Assembly (NCBI RefSeq): GCF_006170445.1
Contig: NZ_VCNA01000001.1
Span: 744,001-808,000, forward strand
Direction: 5' to 3'
DNA: 64,000 bases
Origin: Brevibacillus dissolubilis
GTDB lineage: Bacteria; Bacillota; Bacilli; Brevibacillales; Brevibacillaceae
Under the pieces are notes generated by a model. The model was not told the origin of the DNA and ran no database searches. It saw only the letters and a list, made by a program, of their open reading frames with translations. Below are positions 1 through 12,000 of this stretch, in pieces; position 1 is the first letter of the stretch, and every line of letters begins with the position of its first letter. The translations under genes were made by a program, and so were the position numbers.

Positions 1-3000
1 TGGAGGCATTGGTATCGATCAGCGCGTGCAGCTTGGCGCTCGGTGCTGATGTGTGAACGGTGCTGCCTCGTTTGATTTCGTTAATCCAGTAGCGCTCACG
101 CTCGAACGGATAGGTCGGAAGCGTGATGCGGGCTGGTGCCGGATGCCCGTTCAGGCTGTGCCAGTTGATCTGTGCACCGGAGACCCACAGCTCTGCCAGC
201 TGGTTCAGCTCACGGTTGCGCAGGATCGTCTGCAGGAACTCTTCACCCGCCCGTCCGCGCAGGATGCGGTCGATTTTGTCTTTTTGCGTCTTGGTATTGC
301 CTCGGTAGAGTCCAGATGTATTGTGTTTACCTTGGATGAACTGTTGCAGACGCTCGTGTAGCTCCTCGGTGGTCGTAGCGATGATGGCGAGTCGCTCCTC
401 CATGGCATCGCGGCCTGTCTGCAGGGTGTAGGCGATGTCGGCGAGGTTGAGGGCGATGCTGTCGGCGTTTGTGGCAGGCTCCGTTTTTTGCTGGCTCTTC
501 GCTTGGGAATCTGACTGAAGCTGGGTACCTGACTCGGTTCCGATGTCTGATACATGGACATGTTGCTCCAGCTCAGTGCGGTAGTTTTTCAGCAGCTGCT
601 GTTCTAGCGCCTTGATCGAACCTGCTTCAAGCACGAAGCTTGGTTGCAGTCCGAGTCCCCATTTTTCATTCAGCAGGTTCACAAGCTTCGCAAAGCCCAC
701 TGGCTCGAGTCCGTAGTTCTCAAACTCTTCGTTTGGATCGATATCGGCGGTATGGATGAGCAGGATCTCCGATACGTGCTGGAGCAGGTCGTGGCGGACT
801 TTTTCGCTGATGGTGGTATCGATATTTCCCGTGACCGTTGCCGCTGGCGTTGCTTTTTGGCTGTCGAGATAGCGGATTAGCCGTTCGGCGTATGCTTTGA
901 GACGGTCTTCGTTCTTCGCGGAGAGGACGATGAGCTGCGGTACCTTCGGCTGTGACCCTGCCTGGCGTACGGTGTCAGCCGATCCGGCCTGTGCTTCGTA
1001 CTCTTCGATGATGATATGTGCATTGGAACCTCCTGCACCAAAAGAACTGATGCCTGCGCGGCGCGGGTAACGGCGTTCGATGCCGTTTTCGATGATGACA
1101 GGTTGTTTCCACTCGGTCAGCTGGTGCTGCACATAAAACGGTGTATCTGCAAAATTAATATTGACGTTCAGCTCGTCAGAATGGAGTGATGGGACGAGCT
1201 GCTTGTGCTTGAGCTGGAGCAGGACTTTGGTCAGCTGGGCGATCCCTGCTGCTGACTCCAGATGGCCGATGTTGGACTTGACCGAACCGATGGAGCAGTA
1301 CTGCTTGTCACGGGTGTATGGGCCAAACGCGCGGGACAGACCGGATATCTCAATCGGGTCACCGAGCGAAGTGCCTGTGCCGTGTGCTTCAAGATAGCTG
1401 ATCGTGCGCGGGTCGATGCCTGCCTGACGGATGGTTTCGCCGATCACATCGCCTTGGGAGGTAGGGCTTGGGACGTAAAAGCCGCTGCTTTTGCCGCCGT
1501 GGTTGAGCGAGCTTCCTTTGACAACGGCGTAGATCTGGTCGCCGTCTGCGATCGCTTTGTGCAACGGCTTGAGCAGGATGGCCCCGACCCCTTCGCCCGG
1601 TACGTAGCCGTCTCCGCCTTCACCGAAGCTACGGCAGCGTCCGTCACTGGATGGGAATCGAAGAGAGGCGAGGAACTGGTATTTTTTCGGGTGCAGTGCG
1701 ATGTTGACACCGCCTGCGATGGCCATCTCGCTTTCGCCGCGACGGATGCTTTCACAGGCCAGATGGATCGCTGTGATGGATGAAGAACACATCGTATCGA
1801 GCGCCAGACTCGGGCCGTGCAGATTGAAAAAGTAAGAGACGCGGTTGGCGACCGCTGAGTAGATGGAGCTTGGCGCGACAATTTTGCCGTTGATTTCGGT
1901 TTCGAGCAGCTGGTATTGCCCCCACATGACGCCGACGAACACGCCGATGCGTCTTTTCTCGACGCTGGATTTGGTGTAGCCTGCGTCTTCGAATGCCTGG
2001 TAAGCGGTCTCGAGGAACAGCCGCTCCTGTGGATCCATGAACTCGGCTTCGCGCGGAGAAATATTGAAGAACAGCGGGTCGAACTTGTCCACGTCGTCGA
2101 TGAAGCCGCCCCACTTGCTGTAGGAGGTTCCTTCGTGGGCTTTGTCCGGGTGGAAGGTCTCCTCATAATCCCAGCGGTCGCGCGGGATTTCGGTGACGGA
2201 GTCCTTGCCTGACCGCAGATTCTGCCAAAACTCGTCCAGATCACGGGCCTGTGGGTAGCGTCCGGAGAGGCCGATGATGGCGATGTCGCCGGAGTAGGCG
2301 GTGTGGGCTGGGTAGGTTGGGTAATTGGCAGCGGTTGTGTCAGGACGGGCATGGTCGACAACACTTGAGCGTCCGTACGTTACCGTTGCGGTTGACTCGT
2401 TGCTGTCAAGACCGTCACCGTAACTGACAGTCTCTTCCACCACCTCTTCCCACTCTTCCGTCCACACCACTTCCGGCTCGATCCCGAGCACCTGATAGAC
2501 AGTAGCTGGTTCGCCTTCGATCACGAGCAGGTGCGGGTCTTGGAGTGTCAGCGCGTCTTGGAAAGCTTGGATGCCGTTTTCCGTCGCCAGCGGTACCATG
2601 CCCATCTTCGCCTTGAGGAAGGCTTCGCTTGCTTGGTCCACCTGCATCCCGCCATTTTTCCAGAGCGGCCAGTTGACCGAGACACTGCGTCCCTGACGTG
2701 TGCCTTGAAGACGCTTCGCTTCGCGCCATTCGGCGAACTGATCCATAAAACGGTTGGCGAATGCGTAATCCGACTGCCCGACATTGCCGATCACCGCTGT
2801 GCTTGAAGAGAAGGTGACGAAGAAGTCGAGCGGCTCGCCTGCACTCAGCTCGTCGAGGTAGAGTGTCCCGAAGACTTTTGGCGCGAAAACGGCTTGCATC
2901 TCCTCTGTCGTCTTCTTGAAGACAAATGCGTCTCGGATAACGCCTGCGCTGTGGATGATGCCATGGATGGAGCCAAAGCGTTGTTTAGCCTGATCGAACA

Positions 3001-6000
3001 CACGGGCTACTTCGTCGCGCTTTGTCACGTCTGCCGGGATATAAAGCACTTCAGCACCGAGCGCTTCGATGGCTTTGATCTGCTCCGAGGTCTCTGCACG
3101 CAGTTCCGATCGTCCTGTGAGCACCAGCTTGGCATTGGCTTGCTGTGCGAGATGCTTGGCAAAAATCAGTCCGAGTCCGCCGAGTCCGCCTGTGATGAGG
3201 TAGACGCCGTTGGTTGTGATCGGCAGTGCTTGTGGTGCTTGCAGTAGTTGTGATGCTTGCGCTATGGATTGGCTTGTTGCTGGTTGGCCCGCTGAGGCTT
3301 GGGTTTCTGCACCTCTGCTTGACGCGACGGTTTCCATATCGACGGGGTGAATCGTTTTGTGGTAACGCTTGCCAGCTTCATAGCGGATTTCTGTGTTTTT
3401 GGATGAGTCGCTGGTGTGTTCACCTTGAATAAACTCTTGCAGCAGAATCTGAGCCGCCCACTCTGGAGATTGGCTGATGGCTTGCAGTTCGAGCTCCACG
3501 GTTTTATAGAAGAATTTCGGATTTTCGAATGCAAGCGACTTGGCAAAACCGCTCACTGCACGGTACTGTGGCTGGATTTCTGTGCCATGGGTGATGAGGT
3601 AGAGCAGTTGAGCGGCTTCTTTGGGCTTGTTCGCAAGCAGGGTCTGGCTCAGGTGGAAGACGGAGTAGATGCCGCGTTCCAGCTGGGCTTGCAGGGCTTG
3701 GCCATCGGCGGTCAAGGCTGAGTGCGACCAGTTGTGGATGATGCGGTGCGGGATCGTCCCCTTCGCCTGTAAGTCGGTCAAAAGTTGGCGGTAGTGCGCC
3801 GCATCGGTTGGATTGATCTGATAGGTATGGGTGCCGTGGCTTTGGGCGTTGTCGCCGTTATCTGCTGTGTAGCTCTCCCCCGGTGTGACGAGGATGACTT
3901 GGGCTTTGGTGTCACTAGAAACAGTTGCCCCGCGCCCGTTGAGCTGTTCGCGGATAGCGGTGGTCAGCTGGCTGTTCTCATCAAATACGAGAATGTGCTT
4001 GGCTGTGCCAGAAGCAATCTGGCTTGCCGCGATATCCTCCCCGATCTCTGCTGCTTCCCATCTCTGGCTGAAATACATCAATGCCGTGTCATCGTTCGAA
4101 TCAACAGCAGCAGCCACCTGTGGAGTGGCATCCAGAAGACTCAAATAATTGTCGCCGTACTGCTCAGCCAGATGACCAGCCAGCTCACGGACGTTGGTAT
4201 ATTCGAACAGCAGCGTCGGATAGAGCTGGATGCCCAATTTGTTCTCCAGATTCTGTACAAGCATCAGCAGGTTGCCAGACTCCAGCCCCTGGTCGTAGTA
4301 GCCTGCTTCGATATCCACCTGTTCAGCTGAGATCTGAGTCGCTTCGCCGATCATCTGGCACAGGTCTGCTTGGATGAACGCCAACAGATCCGCTTGGTTG
4401 AATGCACTTTGCGGGGTGGCTGAGGTTTGGCCAGATGCTTTTTTCACCGTTTTGAAAAGTGGGGTTTGGGTGGTAGTCGCTTTTTTCACCTTGCGTAGGG
4501 TGGTTGGCTGGCTTGCGATTGCTTGGGTATTGCTATTGGCAGTAGGTTGTTGGCTTGCATCGACATTGCTGTAAGTATTGGCGCTTTTGTCTGCATGGAA
4601 ATCGGAGTGTCCTTGAAGGCTAGTAGAACTAGACTCAGCATGGGCACCCGAGCCTGCTTGGTAGCTCCCCACTGCCCCAACGCCGCCTGCCAGCACCTGA
4701 TATTTGTCTCCGTATGTCTCCGCGAGATGGCCTGTCAGTTCGCGAATGTTCGTGTATTCGAACAAAAGAGTCGGATATAGCTGTATGTTCAGCTTGCTCT
4801 CCAGATTTTGCACGAGTGTCAGCAGGTTGCCGGATTCCAGCCCCTGATCATAATAGCCTGCTTCCACATCCACCTGATCGGCTGGAACGTCAATCGTCTC
4901 GCCGATCATCTGGCGAAGGTCGTTTTCGATGAACTGACGCAGGTCGGCTTCACTGAGAGTGAATGCCTGCGGTGGGTTTGACGGAGTTGGCGCTCCTGAT
5001 CCTTGTGGATGACTAGCCGAAGCTGCCTTTTCAGAACGGTGCGGTTGGTTGCCCGTTGCAGTGATCTCACTGACCGGACGCTCCACCGCTTTCGTTCCTT
5101 GCACAGACATGGATTGATCTGCCATCCCCGCCGCTTCCTGTGCCTTGATCTGACTCAGATTCTCCACCCGCTCCAGATTCTTCATCAGCCCCTTCGTCCG
5201 CACGCGCTTGTAAGAGAGCTTGTCAAAATCAACCAACAGCTCCCCTTTTTCGCTGTAAATCTGGATATACTCACTCTTGATATCCTCAGACGACGTACGA
5301 TCCTCATGCTGACGGATGTAGACATACACCTTTTCGCCGAGACGACCGCTTGCCCGGAAGCTGCGGATGTGCATCGGGATGAATGGTGTCGGCTCGTCAA
5401 TCCCTGCAATGCTGTGCTCGAATTGGGACAGGAATGGCACACAGGTGGACGAATCGAGGTAGGCCGGGTGCAGTTCGGCGTGCTTGAGATATTTTTGTGC
5501 CAGCTTGCTGAGGGTCTGCTCCGCCAGCAAAAAGTCGCGGCCACGGTAGATCGTGCCGTTGGGCTTCATGAACTCATAGTGGTCGATATCGATCTTGCGG
5601 GCGTATTTGTACGCCTCATCCATGTCAAAGGTCTCGGTGGCGGCGCGCTTGAAGTGGTCGATGTCGAGCGTCTGTACTTTTGGCGCAAGACCGGTGTGAA
5701 CCTCGCACTGGAAGTTCTCCACCCACTCTGGATTGATGATGTGGCTGCCTTTTACCTTGATGCTGCGGGCGGTCAAAAGGCCCGAACCGTTGGGCCCCTT
5801 GCGCAGCGAGATTTCGATCTGTTTGTCAAACTGTTCGGTTGTAGCGATCGGTTCCTTGAACAGAAGATTGCGCAGCTCCACCGAGGCGAGGTCGTAGCCT
5901 TCTGCTTTGAGCGCTTTGTAGACCATGTCCAAAAAAGTGACGCCGGGCATAATCCGAACCTTGTGTACGCGATGGTCTCTGACGATATAGTCGTGGTTAT

Positions 6001-6040
6001 GCATGATGACCGAGAAGGTAAACTCTTGATTTGAACTCAT
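1..6040 (-). CDS. trans-AT polyketide synthase, 3' part cut by window edge (DH-ACP-ACP-KR-KS-ACP-like-...)
   Basis: Large modular synthase; the frame is open to base 1, so the C-terminus lies outside. The start ATG at 6040 follows GGTGAGGG. Domains in order: an N-terminal dehydratase (His23 in DHRVHKVRIMPG, Asp in HPAYLD near residue 200; the usual Gly of HxxxGxxxxP is Lys). Two ACPs follow, both with DQGLESGNLL as the phosphopantetheine site (about 4960-4700 and 4390-4130). A two-part ketoreductase has NADPH motif TGGLGGLG and active-site GQSDYAFAN (about 3900-2600). A ketosynthase at about 2300-1010 has DTMCSSS, EAHGTGT and NIGHLE, so its Cys-His-His set is intact. An ACP-like fold at about 870-630 lacks the serine (YGLEPVGF), and a further linker reaches the edge. 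No AT is present. Because the first domain is DH, the module is split from the KS ending the upstream protein. The DH-ACP-ACP-KR order is typical of trans-AT systems. Confidence 0.93.
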   Translation of the reverse strand, partial: MSSNQEFTFSVIMHNHDYIVRDHRVHKVRIMPGVTFLDMVYKALKAEGYDLASVELRNLLFKEPIATTEQFDKQIEISLRKGPNGSGLLTARSIKVKGSHIINPEWVENFQCEVHTGLAPKVQTLDIDHFKRAATETFDMDEAYKYARKIDIDHYEFMKPNGTIYRGRDFLLAEQTLSKLAQKYLKHAELHPAYLDSSTCVPFLSQFEHSIAGIDEPTPFIPMHIRSFRASGRLGEKVYVYIRQHEDRTSSEDIKSEYIQIYSEKGELLVDFDKLSYKRVRTKGLMKNLERVENLSQIKAQEAAGMADQSMSVQGTKAVERPVSEITATGNQPHRSEKAASASHPQGSGAPTPSNPPQAFTLSEADLRQFIENDLRQMIGETIDVPADQVDVEAGYYDQGLESGNLLTLVQNLESKLNIQLYPTLLFEYTNIRELTGHLAETYGDKYQVLAGGVGAVGSYQAGSGAHAESSSTSLQGHSDFHADKSANTYSNVDASQQPTANSNTQAIASQPTTLRKVKKATTTQTPLFKTVKKASGQTSATPQSAFNQADLLAFIQADLCQMIGEATQISAEQVDIEAGYYDQGLESGNLLMLVQNLENKLGIQLYPTLLFEYTNVRELAGHLAEQYGDNYLSLLDATPQVAAAVDSNDDTALMYFSQRWEAAEIGEDIAASQIASGTAKHILVFDENSQLTTAIREQLNGRGATVSSDTKAQVILVTPGESYTADNGDNAQSHGTHTYQINPTDAAHYRQLLTDLQAKGTIPHRIIHNWSHSALTADGQALQAQLERGIYSVFHLSQTLLANKPKEAAQLLYLITHGTEIQPQYRAVSGFAKSLAFENPKFFYKTVELELQAISQSPEWAAQILLQEFIQGEHTSDSSKNTEIRYEAGKRYHKTIHPVDMETVASSRGAETQASAGQPATSQSIAQASQLLQAPQALPITTNGVYLITGGLGGLGLIFAKHLAQQANAKLVLTGRSELRAETSEQIKAIEALGAEVLYIPADVTKRDEVARVFDQAKQRFGSIHGIIHSAGVIRDAFVFKKTTEEMQAVFAPKVFGTLYLDELSAGEPLDFFVTFSSSTAVIGNVGQSDYAFANRFMDQFAEWREAKRLQGTRQGRSVSVNWPLWKNGGMQVDQASEAFLKAKMGMVPLATENGIQAFQDALTLQDPHLLVIEGEPATVYQVLGIEPEVVWTEEWEEVVEETVSYGDGLDSNESTATVTYGRSSVVDHARPDTTAANYPTYPAHTAYSGDIAIIGLSGRYPQARDLDEFWQNLRSGKDSVTEIPRDRWDYEETFHPDKAHEGTSYSKWGGFIDDVDKFDPLFFNISPREAEFMDPQERLFLETAYQAFEDAGYTKSSVEKRRIGVFVGVMWGQYQLLETEINGKIVAPSSIYSAVANRVSYFFNLHGPSLALDTMCSSSITAIHLACESIRRGESEMAIAGGVNIALHPKKYQFLASLRFPSSDGRCRSFGEGGDGYVPGEGVGAILLKPLHKAIADGDQIYAVVKGSSLNHGGKSSGFYVPSPTSQGDVIGETIRQAGIDPRTISYLEAHGTGTSLGDPIEISGLSRAFGPYTRDKQYCSIGSVKSNIGHLESAAGIAQLTKVLLQLKHKQLVPSLHSDELNVNINFADTPFYVQHQLTEWKQPVIIENGIERRYPRRAGISSFGAGGSNAHIIIEEYEAQAGSADTVRQAGSQPKVPQLIVLSAKNEDRLKAYAERLIRYLDSQKATPAATVTGNIDTTISEKVRHDLLQHVSEILLIHTADIDPNEEFENYGLEPVGFAKLVNLLNEKWGLGLQPSFVLEAGSIKALEQQLLKNYRTELEQHVHVSDIGTESGTQLQSDSQAKSQQKTEPATNADSIALNLADIAYTLQTGRDAMEERLAIIATTTEELHERLQQFIQGKHNTSGLYRGNTKTQKDKIDRILRGRAGEEFLQTILRNRELNQLAELWVSGAQINWHSLNGHPAPARITLPTYPFERERYWINEIKRGSTVHTSAPSAKLHALIDTNAS

Positions 6041-6066
6041 GGGATCCCTCACCCGACATTGTGGAT

Positions 6067-9000
6067 TTAATAGATTTTGGTAAGTGTCAACAGAGAAGCG
6101 ATGATCTCGTCCTCATCTCCGTCTGCGATGGACGCTTGGGCAGGCTTGGCGTCGATCCAATAACGCTTGCGGTTGTACTCTACCGGGGGCAGTGCCTCGC
6201 GCTTCGGCTGGTATAGAGCCAGCGCGTCTGGAGCGTCGCTTACGATCATGTGTGCATTCGTGCCGCCAAAGCCAAACGAGCTGATCCCCGCGCGGCGCAC
6301 GCCTTGGCGTGGTATCCAGTCTTGCAGGCTGGTGTTGGGGTAAAATGGCGAGCTGCCAAACTCAAAGCGCGGATTCGGCTTCTCACAGTTGAGCGTCGGC
6401 GGCAGTTGCTTGTGGTGAAGCGACAAGCAGACCTTAATGAAGCTGGCGATACCCGCTGCGCTGAGCAGGTGGCCGATGTTGGTTTTGCTGCTGCCGACTC
6501 CGCAGAATTGGCGTTCGTCGGTGGACTCGCGGAATACCTTGGTCAGAGCTTTCAGCTCGATCGGGTCGCCGATCATCGTACCCGTTCCGTGTGTTTCGAT
6601 GTAGCTGATCGTGCTTGGGTCAATCTTGCCTTGACGCAGTGCAGTCTCGATGACGTCTACCTGCATATCTGGATTCGGTGTGGTGATGCCCATCGTGTGG
6701 CCGTCGTTGTTGATCGCGGACGCTTCGATCACCGCGTAGATGCGGTCACCGTCTGCCATCGCTTTGTCGAGCGGCTTGAGCAGGACAGCCCCTGCGCCCT
6801 CGCCTGGTACGAATCCGTTCGCTTTTTCATCGAAGGTGTGGCACTTGCCGTCCGGGGACAGCGCTTTGCCTTCCGAGAGAATGAGGTAGAGCATCTCATC
6901 GAGCAGGATATCGACGCCGCCCGCAAGCGCCATCTCGGACTCTCCGGAGACGATGCTTTGGCAAGCCTGATGCAGAGCCACGAGCGACGAGGAGCAAGCC
7001 GTGTCGATCACCATGTTCGGCCCTTTAAAATTGTAAAGATGCGACAGATGCGCGGCGATGAAGTTCTGTCCGATGCCGATGATGCTGTTTTTGGTGTAGT
7101 CCTCAATCCGGGGAGCAAAGTTGGCGACACGGGAGCCGACGAACACCCCGACACGCTTGTTCCACAGGTCTTTTTTGCCGTATCCCGCATCATGCATGCT
7201 CTCGATGCTGACCTCGAGGAACTGGCGGATCAGCGGGTCGATGTTGGGTGCGTCTTCTTCTTTGAGACTGAAAAATTTCGGGTCAAAATATTCGATGCCG
7301 TCGATAAAGCCGCCCCACTTGCTGATGCTCTTGCCTTTTTCATAGGTAGGCGAGTAGAGCTTGTCGATGTCCCAGCGTAAGGATGGCACTTCACCGATAC
7401 TGTTCACTCCAGTTGAAAGGTTGTGCCAGTAGGCGTCTTTGTCAGGAGCGCCTGGGAAGTGGCAGGCGAGGCCGATGACGGCTATTTTAGATGAATCGGG
7501 GTGGGGCGTCGGTGTATGTGTGATGGATGGACTGACATGCTGTGGCCGCAAGTCGTCTGGGGTTCCCGTGTTGCTCACATGCTGCGGCGGCAAGTCGTCT
7601 GGGGTTCCCGTGCTGCCCACATGCTGCGGCGGCAAATCATCTGGCGCAATCAGCCTAGACACCACATGATTTCCAACCAACACATGCTCGTCGAGATGAG
7701 CCGCCAGCCGCTCGATGCTCGGATACTCAAGTAACAGCGTCGGGTCGATCGTCTGTCCCGACCAATCCTCGATGCGCTTCACCAGCTCAGCCAGCATGAT
7801 CGAATCGACACCCAGATCGGCAAAAGGCTCGTCAACGCTGATCTGATCGGCTGGGATGCTGAGTTCTGCGGAGAAAAGCTCCTGAAGCTTGGACTGGATG
7901 AGAATGGCTGTATTGACTACCACAGCCGCTTTCAATTCCACTTCCGAAACCGCCGCCAAATGTACTTGTGGCGCTTTAACCGATTCTTTTACTGGTGCTT
8001 TGACCAGTTGATTCTCCACCAGATAACCAGTCAGCTTCTCGATGCTCGGATACTCCAATAACAACGTCGGGTCGATCGTCTGTCCCGACCAATCCTCGAT
8101 GCGCTTGACCAGCTCAGCCAGCATGATCGAATCGACACCCAGATCGGCAAAAGGCTCCTCCGCACTGATCTGATCAGCTGGGATGCTTAATTCCTGGGCA
8201 AAAATTCCGGTCAACCCAGACAATACGTAGTCGTGCGTCTCTTCTGCCGTTGATGAAATCGGTGCTGGTGTGGAAGCAATCGAAATGGCTGAGCTGTCAC
8301 CAGAGGCAATCCAAGCAGAAGCGGCTTGCATCCCACTTTGCTTCACATTCCCACTCTGCTCCGCGTTCCCGCTTCCTTTTGCCGCCGCCTCTTGTCCCAC
8401 ATGCAGAATCGTCGCAGGATCAAGCTTCGCCACATCCGCCATCACGGGCAGAATCGTCGTGTGCCCACTCAGACCCATCACCCTGTCAAACATCCTCATC
8501 CCCTGATCACGCGTATGCGGGGTGAGTCCAAGCTGCAGATAGGTGTCGGTCAACTCCCATTTCATCCCGACGCCCGTCCAGCCCGGCCATTGAATCGTAC
8601 GGTAGCAGGTGCGTCCCTGTGCGTTGTGATAAGCGGCAAAATAATCAAGGCACGCATTCGCCGCACCATAATCGCTGACTCCTGCTCCCAATTCTGGGAT
8701 CGCCGCTGAGACAGAGGAGTACAGCACGAAAAAGTCCAGGTCATCTTGGGCAAACACTTCATGCAAGACCTGTAAGCCGATGGTCTTCGGTTCGAAGGTG
8801 CGCTGCATGTCTGCCGCTGCTTTATTGACAAAAGAAGGATTGTTATTAACATGTAAGCCAGCGCAGTGCACAACTCCCCCAATCGGCCCGAGCGTATCAC
8901 GGACATGGCCGATGAATGCGGTCAGTGCCTGTTGATCCGTGAGCGAGCCTGTATGGTACTCGACCCGCGCTCCCTTGGCTTCGAGCTCTTGAATGAGCCC

Positions 9001-12000
9001 AATCCGTCCGAGGGTACCTGCATCTGTAGCGCTGTCGCGGAGTCTTGCCTCCCACTCCTGACGTGGTGGGATTGGCTGGACGCCCATCAAGGCTAATTTT
9101 CGGATGCCTTTTGACTGTAGGTGCTTGGCTAGTTCTGCACCCAGACCGCGTGTACCGCCTGTGATGACTACGGTTTTTTCCAGGTCGGTGAAAAGTTGCT
9201 GGGTGGACAGGGACGGAGACACCTGTAATCCAGCTTCTGCCGCCTCCTCCATCTTCACAGCACTCATCTGTGGAACCCAACGCTCCCCGCCGCGGTAGAT
9301 TACCTCCGCATGCGGGCTGTTTTGCGTAAGCTCTTGCAGGAGAATCGTTTCCAGTTGAGCGAAGGTTTCTTTTTGCAGGTCAAAATCAATGTCAATGGTT
9401 CTGGATTGCAGCTTGCGGTACTCGGCGCCGAACAGTCTGACCAGCGGCGCGAGGTCGGCCCCGGCCAGGGTAGGTGCATCAGTGCGGAACGTCTGCAAGC
9501 CTTTGGTGAGGTGCAGGATATGGAAACCGCGAATCCGGTTGTTTTTGATCAGGTCTTGATAGAGTGCCAGTCGGCCATAACGGATGTCGATCCGCTCTGC
9601 CGTCTGGGAATGAATATCAGATAAGTCAATTACGGCTCGGATCACCGCTCCACCCGCTTGGATCTCACGCGCTGCCTGCTGACCCTGCTCCGGCCGGGAA
9701 AAGTCGAAGCGGTATGCGGTATCAGACAGCTTCGCGTACCCAGCAGAGTCGTGGATGATGATCATCGGTGTCTGTGCGGCATACGGCTTGAAAAGCTGAT
9801 CCGCGGCGAACGCGGTCTCGTCGTTGACCAGCAGGATGATGTGTCCATGAAGTGCTGGCTGTTGGTTCAAAGTTGGTTGCCCGTTGCCTTGTTCGGTTGA
9901 GATGATCCAGGTTTTTTTGAGGTAAACATCGGTCGTATGAGACGGTATGACTGGTGAGACGGATACAACCGTTGATGAAATAGGTGGTGCAACATGTGGT
10001 AGGCTCGTTGTTGTGGCAGATGACGCATTATGTGATCCGGCACTTGTTGCAGAAAGTGATCCAGTAGATACTGAGGCAGCTGTTGCGCCCACTGGCGACA
10101 CTGGCGCAAGCTCTGGCTTCAACCGATACGGATGAGAGTTGAATGCATAGACGGGCAACGCGACTTTTTGGAACGAACCATCCGGGAACAGCGTCCCCCA
10201 ATTCAGCTGCACACCGCAGAGCCAGAGATCCAGCAGAGCTTGGCGGAACGGGTAGGCGCTGTCTGCTGTCAAGTGGAACATGACCTTGTTCGGGTCGGCG
10301 GTGGAGCCTGTCAGGTGTACATCACTATCATTACTGGTTCTACCCACACTGCCTGCACGCCCCACGTATACGGTCAGCAGATTCTCCCCTGCCAATTCCT
10401 TGCCTTCCTGCCCCAGCAGCTGCTCCACCCATTGGCTGGGATTGGCAATCTCTACCAACTCCTGATTGTATTTGTGCAAAAAGGCGTATTCCTTCTCCAC
10501 CGCCATTTTGCTTTGACGACCGTTCAATCCGTTGGCAATCTGGGCTGGATCGGGATCTTCGGTGGTCAGGAGTTGGATCAGGGCCTGCTTGGTCAGCACA
10601 TCGTCTTCGATCAGGTCAACCATCTCGTAGAAGCGTGGGTCGGCTACGGTTTTACGCTCGGTGAGATCCCATTTGCGGTTCAGTCGGCGCAGGGCACTGG
10701 TGATCACGAGCATGAGCAGCAGATTTTCACGGACCGAACCACTTTTGCCGCTCACATCCAACTTCTCAGCCTTCTCAGCCTTCTCAGCCGCTTCAATTGT
10801 CTCAAGAATCCGAATAGTACTGACCTGACGAAGCGCGTTATCCCACTCTTCCATATATTTTTTGAAGCTGAATTGGCTGGTCAGGAGTAGCGCAGCCTTT
10901 TCGACCATCGGGGCCATAGCATCTGCCGCCGAAGCAGCCAAGCCGTCGGTCAGATCACGTACATATTCTGCGGTAAAACGGAATGGCTGGATCGTCTGAC
11001 CGTCAAGCGGATTGTAGTAAGGTAGCTGCGGACGGCGGTAAGCAAGCTCGTCCACCGTTTTTTTGCCGCCGAGTACCGCGAGCGCATCTTCGAGCTGGAT
11101 CATCCCGCTTACTACGAGGCTGGCCCATGTGCCGCTTGCCCCGCTGCCTGTGACGATCTGTGGAGCGAAGCCAAGCTCGGTCAGAGTCTCTACCGCTGCG
11201 TATTGGATGATAAAAGAATAGAGCGAGCGGTTTTGCTTGGCCCAGCTTTTGCGCTTGAAGCCTTTGGCGAGTGCCGATTTGTCCTCTACCTGCGATAAGA
11301 TTGCGAGAATCTGTTCCACATGACGGTTGAAGGCTTCGTTGTCGGTCAGAGCCGCTTCTGCCTGTTGGAGGTTGTCCAAAGAAAGCTCGCCTGTGTGCAG
11401 GACGCGGGTCTGCTCGCCTTTTTTCGCGGCGGTGACAGAGGCGATTGCGCTGGAAGCCCGTACAAATGCTTTCAACTCATCCTTATCACGCACCAGCTTC
11501 CCGATCCGTCGCGGGAACTGCTCTCGTCCTGTCATCATCGTAAGTGTCAGATCACGCAGCGAGCCTTGCGCAAAGCTCTGCCCATCCACGAAGGCGTTCC
11601 ACTCGCCAACCAGCTTCTCTAGATCTGAATTGGTTTTGGCAGAGAGGACGAACGGGTAGCCCGCTACAGCGTCTGCATCCCCCTCGTTGCCACTGACTCC
11701 AACTGCTTTTCCACCGAGCATGAGGGTCGGGATTCTGCTGTTGCCAGCGTCCTCTCCACTCTGTTGCCCTCCTGCATACTCCTCGATCAGCACATGCGAG
11801 TTGACCCCGGCAAAACTGAGCGAGGTCACACCAGCGCGCAGCGGGACGTCTTCTGCCGGGCTGCTCCACTCGGTCAATTCAGTTGGCACCAGGAACGGGG
11901 ATGAGTCAAAATCGATGATCGGGTTGATCGTCTTCATATTGAGGCTGGCCGGGATTTGGCTGTGCTTCATCATCAAGAGCACCTTGAATACGCCCGCGAT

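Noticed and set aside
7439-7734. Cys/Gly-rich plus-strand frame with repeated TCCGGKSSG-like units
   Set aside because: Antisense of the DDLPPQHV linker repeat in the synthase; no start signal and inside a certain gene.
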